Origin: Pomphorhynchus laevis
Taxonomy: Eukaryota > Acanthocephala > Palaeacanthocephala > Echinorhynchida > Pomphorhynchidae
NCBI GenBank assembly: GCA_012934845.2
Contig: WNNJ02002392.1
Span: 36,360 to 100,359, forward strand
Length of the DNA stretch: 64,000 bases
Reading direction: 5' to 3'
In this document: one piece after another, positions 21,170 through 30,797 of the stretch
How positions within the stretch are numbered: position 1 is the stretch's first letter
Layout of the letters: each line of letters begins with the position of its first letter
Translations under genes and position numbers: made by a program
The notes under the pieces: generated by a model
Seen by the model: only the letters and a program-made list of their open reading frames with translations
Told to the model about the DNA's origin: nothing
Databases searched by the model: none

Positions 21170-22390
21170 TTTTTTATTAATGGAGCATATCCTCTATGCC
21201 AATTCATTAAATGTCTTCGACGGACTTACTTCATCAGACACAATAATTGCTAGCCGCGGTGTGATGCAGGGAGATCCGCTCAGCCCTATCCTTTTCTCTG
21301 TTTATATTCATGATTTACCGTCTCATCTGAGAAACGAATGTCAAACTTCAAGTTCTGTTCTTTACGCTGATGACTTAGTTATTCTAACGAAAGATCTGGA
21401 ATCGGCTCAAAACGTAACTACTGGTCAAAAATCTAATTGAAGTGAATATCGATAAAACAAAGGTAGTAAAGTTTCGTAAAGGTGGCGGATTGTGCTCACA
21501 TGACAGATTAGTTTAAACAGCAGGAAGGTAGAGTTCAGTAATCAATACACGTACTTGGGGTTGATATTGACGAGTAGGTGGTCTTTTAAGCTTCATATCG
21601 AAAAGAAATGTGCGAAAATCGTCATAGCCATTTCGCGAGTTAAATCTTTAGGTAAGCTTTACTTTGGTGGTGCTCTTCAGTATTTTCATGTCATGCTTCT
21701 ACCGATTTTGTCATACGCGCTTTCAGCAATATGGGCAGACCTTACGACGGCTAATTTTGCGCAGATCGACAAATGTGAAGGCAGATTCATTAAGCGTGTT
21801 GTAGGCGTCTCTCCAAAGTGCTCGACCACTGCGGTTTATGTTTTATCTAGAGTCGAGTTATGTACGGAGTATTTACGAAATATGATCGGAGCCCAAGATA
21901 CGGTACATTATATTCAAAATAAAAAAGACTTTACAGATAAGGTTAGCAAGCTCGATCATCAACTGTACACTTCACCAGTTAATACGCAAACGAGTTGGCA
22001 GTCTCCGTGTGCTTCTAAACGCCCCCTCGTTTGGAGGGTTTCTTTACACGGATATCACGACAAGTTTTGTCGCACTCGCATACCTGTCCATAAACGTGGA
22101 GTTTCGTGTGTGTTTTTTCTGTGGTGATAGATGTGAGTCTTTATCCCACGTATTTGAGTGCCCGGTGTTAGCGCAAAAATCTTTGAATGAGATCGATGGG
22201 TTAAGTTTACGCCTAACTTGATAAACCTGCTAAATTTATTTTTGCCTGTTGGGAACTAGCGGTGGACTATCAAATATTGATATTATTTCAAATGAAGTCG
22301 TTGCACAATGTTTTATTCAATTTCTTTCATTTGGCCAAGTCGAAAGACGCAGTGCCCTAATAAATTTCCTCTACATTAATGGAGCATAAA
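21170..22390 (+). mobile_element. LINE family V: RT palm to C-terminal zinc knuckle
   Basis: 5'-truncated at the RT palm. It shows GVMQGDPLSPILFSVYIHD and the active site VLYADDLVILTKD (21353-21390). After a frame change come NQYTYLGLILTSRWSFKLHI, a long C-terminal domain (LLPILSYALSAIWADL) and a CCHC knuckle CFFCGDRCESLSHVFEC. After another shift it ends in a tail FLSFGQVERRSALINFLYIN followed by GA and a stop at 22385-22387. About three frame changes are present. The C-terminal knuckle after the RT is common in Jockey/RTE-related LINEs; the clade is not assigned. Confidence 0.7.
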
Positions 22391-22827
22391 AACTGTTGTA
22401 TATTAAACTAATGGTTGTAAACTTATTCAATTAAATCATTCATTCTACATTCGTACAATCTAGATCCAGAAAATTCTTACATCCACATTCGTATATCTTT
22501 GTGAAAATAGATATCTGTGATTGCACAGATACAACTATTAATTAAAGTATTATATACAAATCAAGGGGAATAAAAAGGGTGGTAATCGTCTAATCTAAAC
22601 TGTTGTAATAGGCGCTGATCCTACCTCCAACCATGCGATTTACAGTGGTAGTAATGGTTTGATTTCAAATGATATCATGTTTCCTAGCAATTCATCCGAA
22701 CCATATAAATAAAGGTTTTCTTAATAAACAAACAATATAATAATTTTACAAGTGTCAAAGCAGAAAATTCTCAAATATTCGTGAATCATATCTCTAGATT
22801 ATATTCATCACTTAAAAAATAGAATTA
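22391..22827. other. AT-rich spacer, possibly the 3' UTR of the preceding LINE
   Basis: About 440 bases with no feature I can support. Confidence 0.4.
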
Positions 22828-23163
22828 TTTCTACGTGATAAATCCGCGCCAGCGCACGCTTAAATGACCACGAAAAAAAAACAACAATCTAAGTCATGTG
22901 TCGAGAAAGTGGAAACGAAGGAGGTATTTGAATGTGATAAAGGAGTTAGCGCGGCGGACGTCGAGAGAGATTATTCTAAGCGAGGGGGCGGCGACGAAGA
23001 AGTATCAGAGACCGTAGTTGTTGAAGTAATTGGTAACGTGTAAAAGAGAGAATGACGAGAACGCAGCGATAGATAGGTGGGGCGAGTGTCGTCTAAGAAA
23101 GGTATGTTGATGAACGATGGGAAGCCGACAGCGATGAGACGAAAAGTGACGAGAAGGCGGAGT
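22828..23163 (-). mobile_element. Inverted 3' end of a second X element
   Basis: About 330 bases of X 3' sequence on the minus strand: the tail (CGTGATAAATCCGCGCCAGC on the plus strand), then C-terminal codons up to LLVTFRLIAVGFPSF. At about 23164 it joins plus-strand X endonuclease sequence (NILSNYDYKLISTAPTHILG). This is the same architecture as at 18818-18946, with a longer inverted segment. Confidence 0.75.
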
Positions 23164-25425
23164 TCCATCCGGTTCATCAACATTCTATCCAACTATGACT
23201 ACAAACTCATCTCCACTGCCCCCACACATATCCTCGGCGGGGCACTCGACATCATCGTTGTCCCAGATCGTTTTCCTGCCTACACCTCACTGTCTATCTC
23301 CGATCCTGGTCTATCCAATCACTTTCTCGTCACCCTTGATCTAACTTCCAACCAATCCCCGCTTCACACTAACATCATCACCTCACGATCTCGCCTTTCC
23401 TTTCGACTATGAACTAGCATCCATTCTTGGTATTCTGGCCCTTCAAGCATCACCCTCACCGTCGCTTGCACCATGCCCCATGTTTTGACATACAATGGCT
23501 ACTCTCAAAGCGTCGTCGCCGTCATATTTTCTAGTATATCACCGCTCTCTCAGACGTGATATTGGCTCGCTTACTCTGTCTCTTCGTGATTCCTATCTTG
23601 CTCTTTGTCGGTATCATCTCAACCTACTACGTACCAAATGCAATACCTTCTGATAGCATAAAATCATCACTTCATTCAACTTAAAGTCTGTTTGGCATAC
23701 TAGTAACTCAATCCTTTCTCGACCCTATTCGTCTTGCAACATCTGTCCCCATGATTATTCGTCATTTCACCAGACTAAAGTATACACGTTGATCTCTCTA
23801 ACCCCGTCCCCATTTCATCCCACTCTTCCCCGCCTCATCCGCCCAGAACGTTTTCATCTTATCCCTGTCTCACCTGCCGATGTCTCAAATTTTCTTATGT
23901 CCTTCCCCAACACAACATCACCTGCCCATCCCCTGCCTATCCCCGTACTTAAATCCATATGCTTATCGATATCCCAATTTCTCACTACCTTATTAACTCG
24001 TCCATTCACAGTCGTATATTCCCTTTACACTAGAAATCCGCCATCATTCATCCCCTTCTGAAAAAAACAATCGCTTCACCTCTCCCTTCCTTCTAGTTAT
24101 CGCCCCATTTCATTCCTCCCTACTCTTTCTATGCTCTTAGAACGCGTCATTTTAATACATATAAGCGTTTATCTACTTCATTCAATATTTACCCTCTTTC
24201 AAATTCACTTTCCGCTCAAATCACTGCACCGAAATCGGTTTACAACGACCTACTAATTTCTCGAGACAAGGCTCAATATAGTGTTCTTATCACCATCGAC
24301 CTCATTTTGATTACGGATTTTATTCCTCCCCAGTAGCATGGTTTGCCCTATACCTATCCGATCGTTCTTTTCGCGTCTGTTCTAATTCCTCATCCTATCC
24401 TCCCATCCTTATTTTCTGCAGTGTCCCACAAAGTTCAGTTCTTGGTCCCCTGCTTTTCTCTCTTCTGCTTGGCGATATCTCTCCGTTTACTAAACCTTAC
24501 TCCTTTACGTCATGCAATATACAGAATGACATACTCATATCTGTCCATGCACCCACTTACTGCATACACGTTATCGGCATTTCTGCCTCCAACTGTCTTT
24601 CTTCTATCTACAAACGTATCTCCTATCTTCATCTCGTTCTAAACCCAGACAAGTCTAAAATAATGTGGATCCTCCCGCGTAACCCTAACATCTCTCCTCC
24701 CTTTATACTTTGCCTCATCAATGATCCCTATAGTTCATAATCTCACATTCTTAGGCTTCCATTTCGATGATCACATTTCCCTTAAACTCTTTACCCGTGA
24801 CAAAGTCCGCACGTCTAACTTAATTATCCATGAAATCCATTGTATCCGCCCCCATATCGACTTCCATTCTTGTATGTATCTTCTTTCATCGCTTCTCTTG
24901 CCTAAAATCGATTATTGCCTCAGCCTTTTAGCCAATTCTGCAAAATCCATTATCCTACCCATACAACGCATCACCAACTCCGCCGTTCGAGTGCTCCTAC
25001 GTCTGCATCGCTTCGACCACACATCTACACATTTTGCCCGACTCGCCTGGCCCACAATCCACATCCGCATCCAAGTCCGCTTTCTTCTCGTAACTTTTCG
25101 TCTTATCGATGTCGGCTTCCCATCGTTCATCAACATACCTTTCTTAGACGGCACTCACCTCACCTCTCTATCGATGCGTTCTTGGCATTCCCTCTTACTC
25201 TACGTTCCAAATTATTCCAACAACTACGGTCTCCGATCATTCCTCGCTGCCGCCCCCTCACCTATAATCAGCTCCCTCTCGATGTCCGCCGCCTTCCCTC
25301 TTTTATCACATTCAAATACCGCCTCCATTCCCAGCTTGTCGGCACATGATTTATATTTTTTCGTTGCTGTGTAAGCGTTCCCCTGCACTCATTTGCCACG
25401 TAAAAGTAAATCCTTTTTTATCTGT
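23164..25425 (+). mobile_element. LINE family X, plus copy 4
   Basis: Begins near the end of the endonuclease (THILGGALDIIVVPDRFP, then SDPGLSNHFLVTLDL, the SDH-equivalent). The linker, RT entry (PERFHLIPVSPADVS), a degraded palm, IVHNLTFLGFHFDDH and the C-terminal block follow, ending in the X tail at about 25365-25425. Many frame changes; inactive. It is the X copy in this window that starts furthest upstream apart from the diverged copy at 26.9 kb. Confidence 0.75.
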
Positions 25426-26070
25426 ATTGTTAAATATGATTCTTATCTATAATAACTACTAATCACATAAACTTCTACAATTTATTATTAATATTTTATG
25501 CACATATTATATTGCAAAACCCGAAAGACGGACAAGTGTAGGTAAAACAATCTTGTTTTTAAAATTACGAATGCATTGTAGTTTCAATTAGAAGTCTCAC
25601 TGGAGCTAAGAAGAGAGTATTTATTTTTATTTTAAAAATACAATATTTTGATAACTCCTTATTTCATCATTTGAATTAAAATTAAATGTGAAGTATAAAT
25701 TAAACATTTAATTTTAATCCTGAAGATGATAGCGAAAGCTATCGAAACATTGTATTTTTTAAATAAACGGAAAAATTTTCTTATTTTTTCCAGTAAAACT
25801 TCTAATCGAAAATGGATGTAGATTATGGGTTTAGTGTGTACTATGATAGTTTCCAATAACCGGTTTATTGGTTGGAAGATAATTAGGCATAATCACAAAT
25901 TAATTCTCAAATTAGCACAGTGCTTTTCAGTCAAAGCCCTGTATACATAATAAAAATTATTATACAATTTACATAAAATTGACAAACTTATTACAAACGG
26001 TGAATCACAATGAGATATACAAACGTCATAAATGATAAAATAATCCTCTTGACCCATAACAATTACAATT
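25426..26070. other. AT-rich spacer with a hammerhead-like hairpin at 25719-25748
   Basis: Mostly AT-rich. At 25719-25748 lies CCTGAAGATGATAGC, a GAAA loop, then GCTATCGAAAC: a 6-bp stem (GATAGC/GCTATC) framed by CTGAAGA and GAAAC, the arrangement seen in hammerhead ribozyme cores. One extra base between CTGAAGA and the stem makes it non-canonical. Nothing else is recognisable. Confidence 0.35.
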
Positions 26071-26074
26071 ATGC

Positions 26075-26345
26075 CAAATCGAATCAGCTAACTGAGTCTC
26101 GTATTTAATATAATTATAAAATAAACAAAACAAAATAATAATGCTAAATCAAAGTTTAATAATTAAATAATAAAATTAATAATTGTTTTTAGATTTTCTA
26201 TAATTTAAATAAAGTTAAAATAAAAAATTGAAATTTAAAATAAACGTCATTTTTATGAATTGACTAATAAATAACAGACGTTGTATCAGAATAAGAATTA
26301 GAGGTCATCAGGAGGAACTGCTATGCTATCAGGTTTCGGCCCATT
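26075..26345 (+). repeat. Dispersed repeat R, copy 2
   Basis: Collinear with 10-215: GAATCAGCTAACTGAGTCT start, AT-rich middle, TGAATTGACTAATAAATAAC, AGAGGTCATC, and a TTTCGGCCC end. It is somewhat longer because of extra AT-rich sequence in the middle. Confidence 0.6.
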
Positions 26346-26388
26346 GCCAACCTCTTCAAATTACATTATTGTGCCATATAATCCTATA

Positions 26389-26652
26389 TTAGGCAAAATA
26401 AATTATGAACACGAGAAAATAATTTTCTCTTATGGATAATTTAGCCTTCATAACGTCTCCGCCGTTTGAGTGGTCATACTTCATTAGCTTAGCTACGAGA
26501 GCAGCACAACAGAAACCGCAGAGGAAATTCCGATTTGAAACGTTGTCCTCGTCAGTGAAAGGAATGGCAACGTTAGTCCAAATATTGTAGTTCTTGTTGT
26601 CGCATCCAATTTGCTTTTCGGTCCTCCACTCCAAAAAATCGTTTTCCGACAT
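26389..26652 (-). CDS. Unidentified 87-codon ORF
   Basis: An ATG-initiated minus-strand frame of mixed, protein-like composition contains WRTEKQIGCDNKNYNIWTNV and a Cys cluster FLCGFCCAALVAK. The frame just upstream (26771 downward, another phase) reads EVVRSLKRWESTNTACELC, so a longer coding region with one frame change is possible. It sits between repeat R and the endonuclease of an X-like element and is antisense to that element. It might be an inverted ORF1 piece or a host exon. I do not recognise it. Confidence 0.25.
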   Translation of the reverse strand: MSENDFLEWRTEKQIGCDNKNYNIWTNVAIPFTDEDNVSNRNFLCGFCCAALVAKLMKYDHSNGGDVMKAKLSIRENYFLVFIIYFA

Positions 26653-26859
26653 AGTTCACACGCAGTGTTGGTACTCTCCCAACGTTTTAAACTTCTTACC
26701 ACTTCGTCTACTTGTCGTATCTTTCCTGACCGCTCCCCTTCTGATATTGCCCAGCTCAATTTAGCTCGCATTGAGAAACATATACGTGAAACAAACGGCG
26801 AGTCATCCTTATCTATACGTTAAATCAACGGAAATTTTCACGTTATACACACAAGGCCA

Positions 26860-28578
26860 AAAATTCGATGGCGTCCCATCTCTCCCCCTTGTCTTCTTCG
26901 CTAGTCGATCTCGCTCCCGAACATACTTTTCATCTTAGTCTATTCAACACTCGCTCCATTCTTCATAAAGCGATGTGCTCCTTAATATCTTCGATCAATT
27001 ATCTATCGATATTCTCTGCATTACCGAATCCTGGCACTCTGACTCCGACGATCTTGCTATTCGTCGTCTATGTCGCTCTGGTTGTTCTCTAGTTGAATCA
27101 GCTCGTCCAATTGACTCTCATACATCTACTGCTTCTAACCATGGCGGTATTGTTGCCATTGCTCGTCACCCAGTGTCTCTACGTAAAATTAACGTTAACA
27201 TCCGTTACACCTCGTTCGAATTACTTATATGCAGATTTTCAACTCCTTTCCCTATGGAACTTGTGATTGTATACCGTCCAGGTTCAGTTGTCCCTCACGT
27301 ATCTTCTTTAAATGACCTTGCAGATCTTATGTCTCACTGTTCATTGTCTTATACTCCTTCTTTTGTTCTCGGTGACTTTAACATTCGTCTTGATCGCCCG
27401 GCTGACTCTGACTCTATCACTTTAACTAATCTTTTTTCTGATTTTAACTATAAATTACTTTCAACAAGTTCACTCATATTCTCGGCGGTGCTCTCGACAT
27501 CATTGCTGTTCCTAACTGCTTCAATGACTATACCTCCTTGTCAATTACTGATCATGGTTTGTCCGATCATTTCCTTGTCACTCTTACTCCTACTCGTCCC
27601 CATCCTCCTTCTCCGCCTCCACCATTATTCACACCAGGTCGACCCCTGGAAACTTCTCAATATCCCTATTCTCTGCACAGCCTTACTCAATTCTTCACTC
27701 TTTTCACTTCCTCTTAACTATCTCTCCCGATGATCTCTGTATTCTGTTTGATTCTGAACTTATGTCTATCATCAATAACCTTCTGCCTAGTCGACTTCGA
27801 CGTTCTCAGCGCTTGCGCCATGCTCCCTGGTTCGATTCTGACTGTAGTCTTTCTAAGCGTCGACTCCATCACTCTTTTCGTGTGTATAACTTTTTCTTAA
27901 ACGTTCTCACAACTCACTTCCTCCAAATCTCCGTGATTCCTACTTTTCTCTACGCCGTTCACATCTTATTCTTATACGTACTAAACGTACTATCTTTTGG
28001 CGAAATCAACTCGAGTAATCTTCCAACTCTAAATCTCATTGAAAAATCTTAAACTCAATTCTTTCAGGATCTTATACCCTTTGTAACATAAATCCTGATG
28101 AATGTTCTTCTAATTTACAATCTAAAGTATCCAATTTACTTTTACTTCTACCCATATGCCCCTTGTATCCTCTCGCCTCTTTAAATACTTCCCTCCTAGA
28201 GCTTTTCCACCTTCCCGTTTCATCTATCGGTTCTTCTGTCATTACCTAATCAAACATCTTCTTCTGACCAAATTCCCACTAGCTTGCTTAAAAATATCTG
28301 CTCCTCTATCTCACCCTTCCTAACCACATTGTTCAACTTGTCCATCCGTAGCCGTACATTTCCTTCCATCTGGAAATGCCCCACTGTTCCTCCTCTCATC
28401 AAAAAGCAATATCTCGACTCCTCACTACCATTTTCGTACCGTCCAATCTCACTTCTCCCAACCTTCTATAAACTCATTGAGCGTCTCGTTCTCAAGCAAG
28501 TTAATACATATCTCTTTTCCTCCAACTTATTTCCTCCCTTCCAAGCCGCTTTTCGCTCTAATTACTCTACCGTAGAAT
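26860..28578 (+). mobile_element. Diverged X-like LINE (L2/CR1 type): endonuclease to RT entry
   Basis: The endonuclease is largely open at 26975-27450. It shows LSLFNTRSILHK, CITESWHSDSDDLAI, GGIVAIARHPVSL, ELVIVYRPGS and FVLGDFNIRLDR. THILGGALDII-like and GLSDHFLVTL-like blocks follow in other frames. The linker (APWFDSDCSLSKRRLHHSFR) and RT entry (SPFLTTLFNLSIRSRTFPS, SYRPISLLPTFYKLIERLV) end at FRSNYSTVE, where a minus-strand LINE begins. So it is 3'-truncated by another rearrangement. Several frame changes are present. Confidence 0.75.
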
Positions 28579-29390
28579 AGAGCGGCGCTAATGACGGAAC
28601 CTGCTGGATACCCGTTGACAACAAAGTGTACTCAGATAAATATCGATTAATACGCACTGCACACGAGCGATTAGTAAGGAAGCGTTGTAGTCAATTTAAT
28701 AATTTGTCCCTAATTCCGACACCATATAACTTATTAACAAGAAGACTTGGAATAACTCTGCAAATTCTTTTAACAAATCGATAAAGATCACATCCACCTG
28801 TATGTCTTGTCTTAATGAGTCTACCCAACTAGCTCTTGTTTCTACAAGATTAATGATCGTTGAGTGATTCGGTCTAAATCCATGTTGCCTTAAGTTAAGA
28901 ACATTATTCGATTCAAGAAAAAAGCTGACCCGTCGAAAAATTTATTTTTCTAATACCTTACGAACTACGATGGTGAGCATGGTGGGACGATAGTTGGATA
29001 CTTTCAACTTGTCTCCTTTTTTAAATTGGACTAATGATAGATCTAGTCCAATCGGTTAGAAGGTAGCTTGTATTTAGAGAGGATCTAAAGATGACAGCAA
29101 GCGGGACACGTATTACAGAAGCCAATTTATGTAGTATTATCGAGGGAATCTCATTTGAACCAGTAGTGGCGTTCCGAGGTAATTTTTTTTTATTCCTTTA
29201 AAAGATCCTCATTGCTTACGGTGGATAAACCTTTTTCAATTGATATGTGTTTGGAGAATGAAAGAAATGTTCTGAGATCAATACCCCAGCATTATTGGAG
29301 AAATAGTTTGCAAACTGTTTGGCTATATTACAAGAAGTCGTAACAATATCATCGTACGTTCGTAATTGGAAACATTTGGTTGATAAGGTC
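28579..29390 (-). mobile_element. Decayed minus-strand LINE: linker and RT fingers
   Basis: Reading the minus strand from 29390 gives a linker (SCNIAKQFANYFSNNAGV), then KLASVIRVPLAV, then RT fingers with LRQHGFRPNHSTI and a LVETRASWVDS block near 28900-28820. The frame is broken throughout. It stops at 28579, joined to the 3'-truncated X-like copy. Family unresolved; CR1/Jockey-like by motif. Confidence 0.55.
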
Positions 29391-29830
29391 CCACGAGGGA
29401 GTTAAATTCTACAGGTCTTCCAAGGATTGTGATGATAAGTGTCTTTTTATCAATATGCATGCGCCATCATTTTACGCGGTTTATAATCAGATTCATAGAA
29501 CAAACTTATTGAATCAGATGTTGTAGATCGTTTTGAAATGATCTAATATCGTTACCATCTGAAATTTCTCTCCATTTTTGAATATCATTTGCATACAATA
29601 AGCACGAACTCAACAATATACGTAATCGTTGATATACAAGTTAGAAGCGTCGGTCTTAGTATTGTACCTTGCAGAACTCCAATGCCTTGGATAAGTTGAG
29701 TCAAATGCCTTGGATAAGTTGATATTAATTAATCCACTGGACAAGCGACATCCAATGATTTCACCCAACTCTGTCTTGATTTCATCATGTTCATAGTCGT
29801 TGATCTGATTTTACGAAATCAATGTTGTCG
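29391..29830 (-). mobile_element. Decayed minus-strand LINE fragment: RT palm
   Basis: GVLQGTILRPTL (the QG box) reads on the minus strand near 29690-29655, with a degenerate active-site region just after. A nearby duplication of TGCCTTGGATAAGTTGA occurs at 29687-29720. The palm lies 5' of the linker on this strand, so this is a separate copy or a rearranged piece relative to 28579-29390. Confidence 0.5.
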
Positions 29831-29831
29831 G

Positions 29832-30221
29832 TCACAGGATTTTGTTAAGATTAGAAATATCGTGAATATGTTGGATTAGTATTTTTTCATTATTTTGCAT
29901 GCGATACATATAAGGTAGATTGGGCTTCAATTTGATGTCAATGACTATATGCAGTTCAAATAAACTGGACAAATCACAGTTTTCGTTTAATTTATTGGCA
30001 ATTATGAATAAATTACGGATGTGACATATGTAAAATAATGGACTACCAACAACGGTAGCCAACTTACTCAGTTTGAAGGATACTATGTTGTGTTGCCTTG
30101 AATTGTTTTTCTTCTGCAATTGACGTAGAAGATTAAACTGCTTACATATTAAAGGTACTAGAAGGAAGTGAAAGATTGCTTCGGCAAACGGATGGTTATT
30201 AATACAAACATTGATGAACAA
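29832..30221 (-). CDS. Unidentified 129-codon ORF, possibly LINE-derived
   Basis: An open minus-strand frame rich in Leu, Ile, Asn and Lys, containing NLLRQLQKKNNSRQHNIVSF and FELHIVIDIKLKPNLPYMYR. It lies directly upstream, on the same strand, of the RT palm fragment, so it may be part of that LINE. No motif supports a function, and AT-rich sequence can produce such a frame by chance. Confidence 0.2.
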   Translation of the reverse strand: MFINVCINNHPFAEAIFHFLLVPLICKQFNLLRQLQKKNNSRQHNIVSFKLSKLATVVGSPLFYICHIRNLFIIANKLNENCDLSSLFELHIVIDIKLKPNLPYMYRMQNNEKILIQHIHDISNLNKIL

Positions 30222-30396
30222 TGTTTGTATTAAATGTTTTTTCGCGGTTTTAGTAAATGATCACGTAAATAAGCATTTTAAATGTTTTTGGGATTGCTAG
30301 ATATGATTAGAAGACTATTTAAATACAACTAGGAATGCGGTGCGTGGTTTGAATCTCTAGCTAAGGTAATTTACCTAAGGGCAAATTACTTTACCC

Positions 30397-30450
30397 TTGT
30401 GATGATACACGCCAATAGATATGTGATGATACACGCCAATAGATATGTGA
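30397..30450 (+). repeat. 24-bp tandem repeat next to the LTR
   Basis: Two complete copies and part of a third of a unit containing GTGATGATACACGCCAATAG, immediately before the left LTR of the fossil element. Confidence 0.7.
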
Positions 30451-30797
30451 TGATACTCGAACCCGCGGAGCAGGATGTCGATACTAACAATGCTAGTAGG
30501 AATTTTGATAGACCAGATAATTTGGACAATCAGCTAGAAGCTTTTACAGAGCTCCGACTAAGTGCCCGTGTAGGAAGAATACCTGTACGCTACGATCAAC
30601 TTTTGGAAGAGAGAGAAAGAAGGGATGTGATTATAGCCACCAAGCATTTAATGCGACAATAGCGGTTGAGTGTAATAGCGGCGAACAGTTCGTATATAAT
30701 GACCATTTGGGTTTCTGTATGTAGAAATATATATGAGACATGTTTCGATTTATTTTGTTGTGGTAACAGTGTCAATTTACTAAATGGAAATATGACA
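30451..30797 (+). repeat. Left LTR of the Ty3/gypsy-like fossil
   Basis: 347 bp starting TGATAC and ending ATGACA. It is matched along its length by 34027-34373. The first two-thirds are well conserved between the copies; the last third has diverged more. Confidence 0.75.

Noticed and set aside
30397-30450. Possible CRISPR-like repeat
   Set aside because: The 24-bp units are directly adjacent with no spacers, and the window is eukaryotic.
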